The notes below the pieces were generated by a model. The model saw only the letters and a program-made list of their open reading frames with translations. It had not been told where the DNA came from and did not search any database. A stretch of 52,950 nt of DNA from positions 1 through 52,950 of the forward strand of contig CAYSPG010000026.1 of assembly GCA_964432885.1 (NCBI GenBank), read 5' to 3'. Within the stretch, counting starts at the first letter, position 1. Each line of letters begins with the position of its first letter. The position numbers were made by a program, and so were the translations under genes. The DNA comes from CAYSPG01 sp964432885. GTDB taxonomy: Bacteria; Bacteroidota; Bacteroidia; AKYH767-A; OLB10. Positions 31,021 through 38,260 of the stretch are shown piece after piece.

Positions 31021-32427
31021 CTATTCCACTTTTTCAATTCCCATTTCTTTGGCTTTTTCAATCATCAATTCAAACGCTTCATTAAAATCGTTTTTAATTT
31101 TTCCATCTAAAATTGCTTCGCGCACAAAATCTTTTATAATTCCAACCTGGCGGCTTGGTTTTAGATTAAATGTTTGCATAATAATTTCGCCAGTTATAGG
31201 AGGTTGCCAGTTGCGAACTTTATCTTTTTCTTCTACCTCAATTAATTTTTGCTGTACCAGTTCAAAGTTGCGTTTGTACTTAGTTTTTTTGTACTCATTT
31301 TTGGTGGTTACATCGGCATGGCATAGTTTCATAAGGTCATCAATATCATCACCGGCTTCAAATAATAATCTTCGCACCGCACTATCGGTAACAATATCCT
31401 GTGCAAGTACAATTGGGCGCAGGTGCAATAGCACTAACTTTTGAACATACTTCATTTTATCGTTAAGCGGAAGTTTTAGTTCACGAAATATTTGTGGCAC
31501 CATGCGCGCACCTTTGTCCTCATGTCCATGAAAGGTCCAGCCTGCGCTGGCATCAAAATATTTTGTTGCTGGTTTTGCAATATCGTGAAGTATGGCAGCC
31601 CACCGTAGCCATAAATCATCTGTTGTTTTGCAAATGTTATCAAGCACTTCAAGTGTATGGTAAAAATTATCCTTGTGTCCTTTTCCGTTGCGGTATTCAA
31701 CGCCATGCAGCTTTACCATTTGCGGAAAAATTAAATGCAAAAGGCCTGTGTCAAATAATAACTTAAATCCAATGGATGGGATAGGAGATAAAACAATTTT
31801 GTTCAATTCATCTGTTATCCTTTCCATCGAAACAATTTTTATGCGTTCCTTATCAGCAATAATTGCATCAAACGATTTTTTTGCAATCGTAAAATTTAGT
31901 TGTGTTGCAAAACGTATGGCGCGCATCATGCGCAATGGGTCATCGCTGTAAGTTACAAAAGGGTCGCCCGGTGTGCGAATTATTTTTTTTTCTATATCAC
32001 TCTCTCCATTAAAAGGATCAATTAACTCTCCGTAGTTTTCTTTATTAAGACTAAAGGCAAGGGCGTTAATAGTAAAATCACGCCTTAACTGGTCGTCCTT
32101 TAGCGTGCCGGTTAAAACATGCGGCTTGCGCGAATTACTTTGGTAAGACTCTTTGCGTGCGCCCACAAATTCAATTTCAAACTCAGGTGTTTTAACATTA
32201 GCAGTACCAAAGTTTTTAAAATACGAAAACGAAGAATTTGGAATTTGTTGCGAAACTTTTTTTGCCAGTTCAATGCCGTCACCTAAAACTACAATGTCAA
32301 TGTCTTTGCTTTCGCGATTTAAAAAATAATCGCGTACAAAGCCACCTATTACAAAGGCTTTGCTATTTACACTTTCTGAAAGGTCTGAAATAATTTTAAA
32401 TACTGCCTGATTAAGTAAAACTTTCAC
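31021..32427 (-). CDS. cca: CCA tRNA nucleotidyltransferase with HD domain
   Basis: Class II nucleotidyltransferase/polymerase that builds or repairs the tRNA 3' CCA end; the paralogue poly(A) polymerase is the other possibility. Motifs: GGFVRDYFLNRESKDIDIVV (nucleotidyltransferase with catalytic DxD), RRDFTINALAF, GDPFVTYSDDPLRMMRAIRF, then an HD phosphohydrolase domain (WAAILHDIAKPATKYF and HGHEDKGA). GTG at 32427 is chosen as the start (MKVLLNQAVFKIISDLSESV). The open frame reaches a TTG at 32448, but that overlaps a -7 promoter box TATTTTTG (plus 32446-32453). Encoded tRNA-Arg lacks CCA, so the cell needs this enzyme. Confidence 0.93.
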   Translation of the reverse strand: MKVLLNQAVFKIISDLSESVNSKAFVIGGFVRDYFLNRESKDIDIVVLGDGIELAKKVSQQIPNSSFSYFKNFGTANVKTPEFEIEFVGARKESYQSNSRKPHVLTGTLKDDQLRRDFTINALAFSLNKENYGELIDPFNGESDIEKKIIRTPGDPFVTYSDDPLRMMRAIRFATQLNFTIAKKSFDAIIADKERIKIVSMERITDELNKIVLSPIPSIGFKLLFDTGLLHLIFPQMVKLHGVEYRNGKGHKDNFYHTLEVLDNICKTTDDLWLRWAAILHDIAKPATKYFDASAGWTFHGHEDKGARMVPQIFRELKLPLNDKMKYVQKLVLLHLRPIVLAQDIVTDSAVRRLLFEAGDDIDDLMKLCHADVTTKNEYKKTKYKRNFELVQQKLIEVEEKDKVRNWQPPITGEIIMQTFNLKPSRQVGIIKDFVREAILDGKIKNDFNEAFELMIEKAKEMGIEKVE

Positions 32428-32445
32428 AATACAATTAGTATTTTG

Positions 32446-32453
32446 CAAAAATA
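32446..32453 (-). promoter_or_regulatory. -7 promoter box of the cca gene
   Basis: TATTTTTG on the minus strand is an exact TAnnTTTG match, 19 bases before the GTG at 32427. It supports the shorter start. The spacing to a -33 element is unclear. Confidence 0.5.
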
Positions 32454-32473
32454 CTTTTAATTTAGTTGCCTCT

Positions 32474-33322
32474 ATGGAAATAACAGCCGAGTTTACTTAT
32501 AATCATTTTGGAGATATAATAAGAGCCAGAAAAATGATTGATGCCGCTAAGGCCGCAGGCGCTACATGTGTTAAGTTTGAAGTAAGGAACAATGCAAGTT
32601 ATTTTAGGAATAATCCCGAAATTAAAAAAAGAAAAAGCAGATTTGAATTTTCAATTAAGCAAATGGAAGCATTTGTTGATTACTGCAGAAGGGTAAAAAT
32701 TCAATGGTTTGCTTCTGTGCATGATTTGCATTCATTAAAATTGGTAATAGAATTAAAACCAAAATATATTAAAGTGGCATCTCGCGAAGCGCAATGCTTG
32801 CCATTTTTGAAAGAGATTGTAGCGGTAAATAAAAAAGAGCGACCCATCATAGTTTCTACCGGTGCAATGAAAATGCAGGAGATTAAATCCATTTATAATT
32901 TGCTTAAAAAAGAAGACTTGATTCTTGTACACACCAATTGTATTTATCCTTGCCCACCTCAATTGTTGAATATAAACAGAATTATTGAGTTTAAGAAAAT
33001 ATTTAACTGCAGAATTGGGTATTCAGGTCATGAAGAAGGAATTATCCCTTCGCTCTATGCAACTACTTTGGGAATTGATTACCTTGAAAGGCATTTTACA
33101 CTGGAGGAAAAAAATAAAAAAGTAGCTAAAGGCAAACAGCACTTTAAGGATGATTTATGCTCATTGTCTCCATCCTGGTTTAAAGAGATGACTGAGGCTA
33201 TAAATTTGATTTTAAAATTAAAGTCACAAAAGCACAGCAATAAAATTTCAGTTGATGAATTACTCCGTTTAAATACATACGGTAAATTGATTTGGAGTGG
33301 AGAAGATGTTTTTTTAAAATAA
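32474..33322 (+). CDS. NeuB-like (sialic-acid synthase family) PEP-condensing enzyme without SAF domain
   Basis: The NeuB/SpsE family joins phosphoenolpyruvate to an amino sugar to make nonulosonic acids. The 282 residues form the TIM-barrel part only: EFTYNHFGDIIRARKMIDAA (NHxGD), GATCVKFEVRN, KYIKVASREAQCLPFLKEIV, IIVSTGAMKMQEI, HTNCIYPCPPQLLNIN and IGYSGHEEGIIPSLYATTLG, then DYLERHFTLEEKNKK. The usual 'KGxDHxxSLxP' motif reads KGKQHFKDDLCSLSP. The C-terminal SAF (antifreeze-like) domain, about 60 residues in canonical NeuB, is absent. It lies 19 bp before a WaaA-type transferase on the same strand, and a NeuA-like cytidylyltransferase follows on the other strand, so a role in making an acidic sugar for the cell surface is likely. 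Confidence 0.85.
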   Translation: MEITAEFTYNHFGDIIRARKMIDAAKAAGATCVKFEVRNNASYFRNNPEIKKRKSRFEFSIKQMEAFVDYCRRVKIQWFASVHDLHSLKLVIELKPKYIKVASREAQCLPFLKEIVAVNKKERPIIVSTGAMKMQEIKSIYNLLKKEDLILVHTNCIYPCPPQLLNINRIIEFKKIFNCRIGYSGHEEGIIPSLYATTLGIDYLERHFTLEEKNKKVAKGKQHFKDDLCSLSPSWFKEMTEAINLILKLKSQKHSNKISVDELLRLNTYGKLIWSGEDVFLK

Positions 33323-33341
33323 TAACAGTGTTGTTTTACAA

Positions 33342-34568
33342 TTGTATAATTCATGTTTTTTTTTTTTAATTCATACTGCCTCACTTTTTAATTTGAAAGC
33401 GCGTAAATGGGTGAGGGGTAGAATAGGGCTGAATGATAGGATACGTAATATTAATTTTAAGGAAAGTAAATGGATCTGGTTTCACTGTTCCTCACTGGGC
33501 GAGTTTAATGATGGTAGAATTTTGATAGATGCAATAAAAAAGGAACTTCCAGGAAATAAAATTCTTCTCACTTTTTTTTCTCCTTCGGGATATGAAGCTA
33601 TCAGGCATTATTCTGGCGCAGATGAGATTTTATATATGCCACTTGATACAAGGCAAAATACTGTATTTTTTTTGAACACTGTAAAGCCTCATGCAATTTT
33701 TTTTGTGCGTAATGATATATGGCCCCATTATGTTACTGAAGCTAAGAAAAGAAACATTCCACTTTTTCTTGTTTCATTCCAACTTTCTGTAAGGAGTAAA
33801 TTTTTGAGGTTTCCACAAAAGTATTTTTACAAAAAAATTTTTAAAAAATACAATGCTGTTTTTGTTCAGGATATAATTTCTTACGAGTTTTTGTTAAAAA
33901 ATAAAATTTCAAACAATTTGAAATTGGCAGGAAACTTAAGAATAGATACAGTTTGCAAAACAAGTTCTGAGGATATAAAACTTGAATTAATCGAAAAATT
34001 TATTAACGGGAAATTTTGTGTTATAGGAGGGAGTGTTTTACAGAAAGACAGTCAAATAATGGAAAAGGTAATACTGAATTGGAAAAATGATTCAGTAAAA
34101 TGGATTATTGTACCTCACGAGATTAATGACAAAAAAATTAAAAACTTAAAAAAAGTTTTTAAGGATGAAATGATTTTGTTTAGCGAAATAGGCGACTTAA
34201 AGGGTCATGAGAAAATTTTATATGTAAATAGCGTAGGAATTCTTTCAACGTTGTACAGGTATGCTCAAATTGCTTTTATCGGTGGAGGTTTTACAAAGGT
34301 TGGAATTCATAGCATAATTGAACCGGCCGTTTTCGGTTGTATAATTTGCTTTGGTCCGGTTTACAGAAATTTACCCGAAGCAACTGATATGCTAAACTTT
34401 CAGGGGGCTTTTATTGTGAACAACAAAGTAGAATTGGAGAACCTGATTTTAAAAATGATAAACAGTGAGGAGCGGAAAATAATGGCTGAAAAAAACAGGA
34501 ATTATATTGTGTGCAGACAAGGTGCTACTGCAAAAGTAGTCCGGCATGTGCTGCCGTTTTTAGAGTGA
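33342..34568 (+). CDS. waaA: Kdo-transferase-like glycosyltransferase (WaaA/KdtA)
   Basis: WaaA adds 3-deoxy-manno-octulosonate from CMP-Kdo to lipid A precursor. The 408 residues have the N-terminal WaaA fold with the catalytic-base motif WFHCSSLGEFNDGR (Glu54), LTFFSPSGYEAIRHY, then the C-terminal GT-B half: KLAGNLRIDTV, IGGSVLQKDSQ, IAFIGGGFTKVGIHSIIEPA, FGPVYRNLPEA. The usual '(K/E)YE(F/L)WPN' reads RNDIWPH, with Asp in place of the conserved Glu. TTG at 33342 is used because no in-frame ATG lies near the expected N-terminus. A run of 12 T at 33356-33367 crosses codons 5-9; one T fewer would put an ATG at 33353 in frame. The pairing with NeuB-like and NeuA-like genes may mean a different CMP-sugar donor. 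Confidence 0.85.
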   Translation: MYNSCFFFLIHTASLFNLKARKWVRGRIGLNDRIRNINFKESKWIWFHCSSLGEFNDGRILIDAIKKELPGNKILLTFFSPSGYEAIRHYSGADEILYMPLDTRQNTVFFLNTVKPHAIFFVRNDIWPHYVTEAKKRNIPLFLVSFQLSVRSKFLRFPQKYFYKKIFKKYNAVFVQDIISYEFLLKNKISNNLKLAGNLRIDTVCKTSSEDIKLELIEKFINGKFCVIGGSVLQKDSQIMEKVILNWKNDSVKWIIVPHEINDKKIKNLKKVFKDEMILFSEIGDLKGHEKILYVNSVGILSTLYRYAQIAFIGGGFTKVGIHSIIEPAVFGCIICFGPVYRNLPEATDMLNFQGAFIVNNKVELENLILKMINSEERKIMAEKNRNYIVCRQGATAKVVRHVLPFLE

Positions 34569-35255
34569 AGAAGTAAATGTTTCTGGAAAATAATTTTTGT
34601 TTTTATCTATCAACTCGGCAAGTTTAAAATCTTTTTCATAATCAATGTCCACTGATTCGGTTGTTGCAGTTTCAAACATATATGGTTTAAGTCCGATTCG
34701 GTTATTGCCTGAATTTTTAAAAGACGATTTCGAGAAAATAAAGAAAGCTGCATTCTCGACAAAAAGTGGTTGTAAATCTTGTGTACGAACTAATTTTTCT
34801 TTCGAATGATTTACAGGTTCACTGTTACTCCAAAAAACACGTTGTTGAATTCTGCTAACTGAGAACATCGAATCATTGGAATTTAAATTGTTAAAGTACT
34901 TATCAATTGCAGAAGAAATTGTTTTTGAAGTTAGCAAAGGATTGGTGCAATGTGTTTGTAGAAAGTGTTGGTGCGAAGAAAATGATATATCATGCGCGAT
35001 TAAATCATTAGCCCCTATGTTGCCACCATAAAGCTTTTGGGGGCGCGTAATTGGAACTCCTTTTTTTAATGACAAAGTGTAAGAAAGAATTTCATCGCTG
35101 TCTGAATCAACGAGTATTTCTGAAATTAATGGATGCTTATTTAATAATTGAAGAATTATTGTATATAAGGGACGCCCATTAAACAACCTGAAATTTTTTC
35201 CGGGGAGTCGCTCAGATTCCTTCTTAATAAAAACAATTGAAGAAATCGGCTGCAT
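34560..35255 (-). CDS. NeuA-like CMP-sugar synthetase (acylneuraminate cytidylyltransferase family)
   Basis: Activates acidic sugars (sialic, legionaminic or similar acids, or Kdo) as CMP derivatives. The 231 residues show the family layout: IVFIKKESERLPGKNFRLFN (nucleotide-binding R and PGKN loop), LYTIILQLLNKHPLISEILV, RPQKLYGGNIGANDLIAHD, QTHCTNPLLTSKTISSAIDK, FVENAAFFIFSK, and VDIDYEKDFKLAELI with the late Asp pair. The N-terminal 'PARGGSKG' form is replaced by IKKESERLPG. Its stop overlaps the end of the convergent waaA-like gene by 9 bp, and its ATG overlaps the tsaC stop by one base (TAATG), so it is translationally linked to tsaC. Confidence 0.83.
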   Translation of the reverse strand: MQPISSIVFIKKESERLPGKNFRLFNGRPLYTIILQLLNKHPLISEILVDSDSDEILSYTLSLKKGVPITRPQKLYGGNIGANDLIAHDISFSSHQHFLQTHCTNPLLTSKTISSAIDKYFNNLNSNDSMFSVSRIQQRVFWSNSEPVNHSKEKLVRTQDLQPLFVENAAFFIFSKSSFKNSGNNRIGLKPYMFETATTESVDIDYEKDFKLAELIDKNKNYFPETFTSSL

Positions 35256-35833
35256 TACTTTCGTATAATTTCAATTTCACCATTGATACCGATTTTTATA
35301 ATAGATGATGCCCTGATATTTTTTTTCTCAGGCTGCCTGTAATTCACTACATAGTCAACAGCATTTTTAATTTTATCATCAACATCGTTAAAACTTGCCG
35401 GTGGTGTTTCACCACTTATATTGGCCGAAGTTGAAACAATGGGCTTGTTAAACTGGTGAATGAGTTTATTGCAAAATGGTTCTTTTATCATCCGTATGGC
35501 AATACTGCCATCTTCGGCCAAAACATTTTTTGCCACATTAATACCATTGGGATAAATAATTGTGGTGGGTTTGGTAACGTGCTCTAAAATATCCCATGCC
35601 ATGGCCGGTACTTCTTTTACGCATTTATTCAGCATGGCATCATCGCTTACAAGCACAATTAAACTTTTGGCAGCATGCCGGTTTTTAATTGCAAAAACTT
35701 TTTCGACAGCGGCTGCATTTGTTGCATCGCACCCAATACCCCAAACGGTATCGGTAGGATATAAAATAGTTCCACCGTTTTTTAAAACCTCGTTACAATT
35801 TTTTATTTCGGTGGATAATTCTTTGTCAGTCAT
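35255..35833 (-). CDS. tsaC: L-threonylcarbamoyladenylate synthase (TsaC/YrdC/Sua5)
   Basis: Makes threonylcarbamoyl-AMP for the t6A37 modification of ANN-decoding tRNAs. About 192 residues from the chosen ATG. Motifs: NGGTILYPTDTVWGIGCDAT (with the K/R-rich nucleotide pocket), FAIKNRHAAKSLIVLVSD, KPTTIIYPNG, SIAIRMIKEPFCNKLIHQFN, then PIVSTSANISGETPP. The open frame reaches a TTG at 35860 (MHKLFSAVK-), but ATG at 35833 (MTDKELSTEIKN) is preferred. The coupling to the NeuA-like gene is probably a shared transcript without shared function. Confidence 0.93.
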   Translation of the reverse strand: MTDKELSTEIKNCNEVLKNGGTILYPTDTVWGIGCDATNAAAVEKVFAIKNRHAAKSLIVLVSDDAMLNKCVKEVPAMAWDILEHVTKPTTIIYPNGINVAKNVLAEDGSIAIRMIKEPFCNKLIHQFNKPIVSTSANISGETPPASFNDVDDKIKNAVDYVVNYRQPEKKNIRASSIIKIGINGEIEIIRK

Positions 35834-35903
35834 TTTTACTGCGCTAAATAATTTATGCAAAGAAACATTTTTTTAGGAGGCAAATGGGTAGGCTTTAAAC
35901 TAA

Positions 35904-35936
35904 AACCCCGACAGCGTTTAAAACGCTGTCGGGGTT
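35904..35936. terminator. Perfect 16-bp hairpin terminator
   Basis: AACCCCGACAGCGTTT and its exact complement AAACGCTGTCGGGGTT around one A. On the minus strand it is followed by TTAGTTTAAAG, fitting termination of the kelch gene that stops at 35959. The 'ccccgacag...ctgtcgggg' form is also a common dispersed hairpin in Bacteroidota. Confidence 0.7.
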
Positions 35937-35958
35937 GTCTTACTATTGATACTGCTTT

Positions 35959-37179
35959 TTATTTTATTAAAAATTTTCCGGATTTTATTGTCTTCTTGTC
36001 TAAAATTAATTCATAAACATAATTTCCTTTGGCAACATTCAAGTTTGTTTTATACAAACTATTTCCGGCTAAAATAAGTTTAGTAGAAATAATTTTACCA
36101 CTCACATCAAAAACTCTCAGTGTATAATTTTCTTTAGCGGCATTTTGCAATTGCACACAAATCTCATATCCGTTAGCATAAACATTAATGGTATTAGAAT
36201 TGTGGTTTGCGTTAATACTTGTGGGAACAGAAAATTCCCACCAGTCGGCCTGATAATTAATTGTTGGAAAAATCCCTGTAGAGCCTAATCCTGCATAGCC
36301 TTTGTTACCTATAGAAACATACGATGTTGAATTACGCACCCCACCTCCAAAACTTGCTTCAGGCATCCATGTATCTGTTGCAGGATTATAACTGTAACAG
36401 TCGCCATAGGTTAGTGATGTTGATGTATGGCTTCCTGTTCCTATATAACCCAATCCGTTTAATGAAAAAGCAAAGCCTGCATAACTTCCTCCGCCTGGAT
36501 AATTTGCTTTTTGTGTCCATGAGTTAGTTAAAGGATCATACATCCAGTTATCAAAATAATCACCGGTAAATCCAAACGCCCCGCCAATCACATACCCCAT
36601 ATTATTGGCTGCAAACGCTTTAGCATTTTGTCTTTGTGAACCACCTATGGTTGCAATGCTGCTCCACGTGTCAGTTAATACATCATATTTAAAAAAATCG
36701 CTGTGATAGGGGCCGCTTTTACCCAGTCCCACATAAGCATAAGTGCCAATTGTAAAACAAGATGTGGTATATCTTGCTGCACCTGCAAAAGCTGCTTTGG
36801 CTGTCCATGTATTTGTTGCAGGGTTGTAAGCATAGGTGTTGGTTAAATAACTTACACCGTCAAAACCCGTGGTTACATAACCTAAACCACCAATAGAAAA
36901 AGCAGCAGGTGATGAAACAGCCGTTGGGTACGATGCCATTTGGGTCCACACATCAAGTGATGGGTCGTATTCCCAAAAATCGGATACATAGGCAATGGAT
37001 GTAGGGCTTATTTGTGTTACACCGCTTCCAACATAACCTTTATTGCCAATTGCAAATGCAAATGCACCGGCACGGTTGCCCGGTGTAAAATATGCTTTTT
37101 GCGTCCACACATAATTTTGAGAATAGCTTTGTAATGCAAATGCTGATACAAACAAAACACTGAGTAATGGTTTTTTCAT
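35959..37179 (-). CDS. Secreted kelch-repeat protein with T9SS type A tail
   Basis: 406 residues with signal peptide MKKPLLSVLFVSAFALQSYS. The body is a six-bladed kelch-type beta-propeller: FWEYDPSLDVWTQMASYPTA, TYAYNPATNTWTAKAAF, FFKYDVLTDTWSSIATI, NWMYDPLTNSWTQKANYPGG and CYSYNPATDTWMPEASFGGG, each paired with 'GYVGxG' or 'GYxxTG' strands. The tail (VYANGYEICVQLQNAAKENY, LRVFDVSGKIISTKLI, NLNVAKGNYVYELILDKK) is a sorting domain. It is found at the cell surface or outside; a binding or structural role is likely and no enzyme motif is seen. On the minus strand TAATTTTG (plus 37210-37217) is a good -7 box. Confidence 0.85.
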   Translation of the reverse strand: MKKPLLSVLFVSAFALQSYSQNYVWTQKAYFTPGNRAGAFAFAIGNKGYVGSGVTQISPTSIAYVSDFWEYDPSLDVWTQMASYPTAVSSPAAFSIGGLGYVTTGFDGVSYLTNTYAYNPATNTWTAKAAFAGAARYTTSCFTIGTYAYVGLGKSGPYHSDFFKYDVLTDTWSSIATIGGSQRQNAKAFAANNMGYVIGGAFGFTGDYFDNWMYDPLTNSWTQKANYPGGGSYAGFAFSLNGLGYIGTGSHTSTSLTYGDCYSYNPATDTWMPEASFGGGVRNSTSYVSIGNKGYAGLGSTGIFPTINYQADWWEFSVPTSINANHNSNTINVYANGYEICVQLQNAAKENYTLRVFDVSGKIISTKLILAGNSLYKTNLNVAKGNYVYELILDKKTIKSGKFLIK

Positions 37180-37209
37180 GCTTTTTATTTTTAATAATTT
37201 CTATTCGTT

Positions 37210-37217
37210 CAAAATTA
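37210..37217 (-). promoter_or_regulatory. -7 promoter box of the kelch gene
   Basis: TAATTTTG on the minus strand matches TAnnTTTG, about 31 bases before the ATG at 37179. No -33 TTG at standard spacing is clear. Confidence 0.4.
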
Positions 37218-37273
37218 TAAATTACTTGCTAATAAAAGTACAGTGGCAACATTAAAGTTTGTTTATTTGTATA

Positions 37274-38257
37274 ATGAATTTACAAACAAGAAAAATACTG
37301 CTGACTGTTTTTTACTGCCTCCTTTTTTCTACTGTACTTTTTGCATGGGGATTTTTTGGACACAAGCGCATAAACCGTTATGCTGTTTTTACATTACCTC
37401 AGGAGTTGATAGGTTTTTATAAAGCCAACATTGATTATGTTGAAGAGCATGCAGTGGATCCTGACAAAAGAAGGTACGCTGTAAAAAACGAAGCCGAAAA
37501 TCATTATATAGACGTTGATCATTATGGCGAACACCCATTTGATTCAATACCCGTTTACTGGAACGATGCTGTAGAAAAATATACCGAAGATACCTTGCGT
37601 GCGCATGGCATAGTGCCATGGCACATTAGCTTAATGCTAAACAGGCTTACCAAAGCATTTAAAGAAAAGCAATACGAAAAAATTTTGCATACAAGTGCCG
37701 ATATAGGACATTACATTGCCGATGCACATGTGCCGTTGCACTGTACCGAAAATTACAATGGTCAAAAAACAAATCAGCACGGTATTCATGGTTTTTGGGA
37801 GTCGCGCCTGCCTGAGCTGTTTGCCGATGAGTATGATTATTACACAGGCAAAGCATATTTTATTGATAAGTCAATGGATGTGATTTGGCAAATTGTAAAA
37901 GAGAGTTATGCTGCTCACGATTCGGTGTTGCGGTTTGAGCAGGAGCTTAACGATAAATTTGAAAGCGATAAAAAATATGCTTACGAGCAACGCGGCAATG
38001 TAATGATGAAAGTGTACTCAAAAGAGTATGCTGCTGCGTATGATAAAATGCTGGGCGGAATGGTGGAGCGCAGAATGCGTCAAAGTATAATTATGACAGG
38101 AAGTTTTTGGTACACTGCTTGGGTAAATGCCGGCATGCCCGATTTAAAAGGGATAGAAAAAATTACACTTAGCGAAGAAATGAAAAAGCAATTGGAAGAC
38201 GAAGACAAAATGTGGCGCACCGGAAAAGTGATAAACCATAAGGGGCACGAAGACTAA
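37274..38257 (+). CDS. Zinc-dependent phospholipase C/S1-P1 nuclease-like protein
   Basis: Secreted zinc hydrolase of the phospholipase C/P1 nuclease fold. From ATG 37274 the protein is 327 residues with a signal peptide (MNLQTRKILLTVFYCLLFST, cut near VLFA). The mature N-terminus WGFFGHKRINRYAV gives the N-terminal Trp ligand and first His. Then ENHYIDVDHYGEHP, HTSADIGHYIADAHVPLHCT (zinc H-x-x-x-D and H residues) and NQHGIHGFWESRLPELF (His and Glu ligands) follow. The open frame begins at a TTG at 37259, but the ATG gives the better signal peptide. The last residues, INHKGHED, look like translated dispersed repeat ('accataaggggcacgaag'). It ends 3 bp from the convergent dehydrogenase gene. 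Confidence 0.83.
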   Translation: MNLQTRKILLTVFYCLLFSTVLFAWGFFGHKRINRYAVFTLPQELIGFYKANIDYVEEHAVDPDKRRYAVKNEAENHYIDVDHYGEHPFDSIPVYWNDAVEKYTEDTLRAHGIVPWHISLMLNRLTKAFKEKQYEKILHTSADIGHYIADAHVPLHCTENYNGQKTNQHGIHGFWESRLPELFADEYDYYTGKAYFIDKSMDVIWQIVKESYAAHDSVLRFEQELNDKFESDKKYAYEQRGNVMMKVYSKEYAAAYDKMLGGMVERRMRQSIIMTGSFWYTAWVNAGMPDLKGIEKITLSEEMKKQLEDEDKMWRTGKVINHKGHED

Positions 38258-38260
38258 CAA

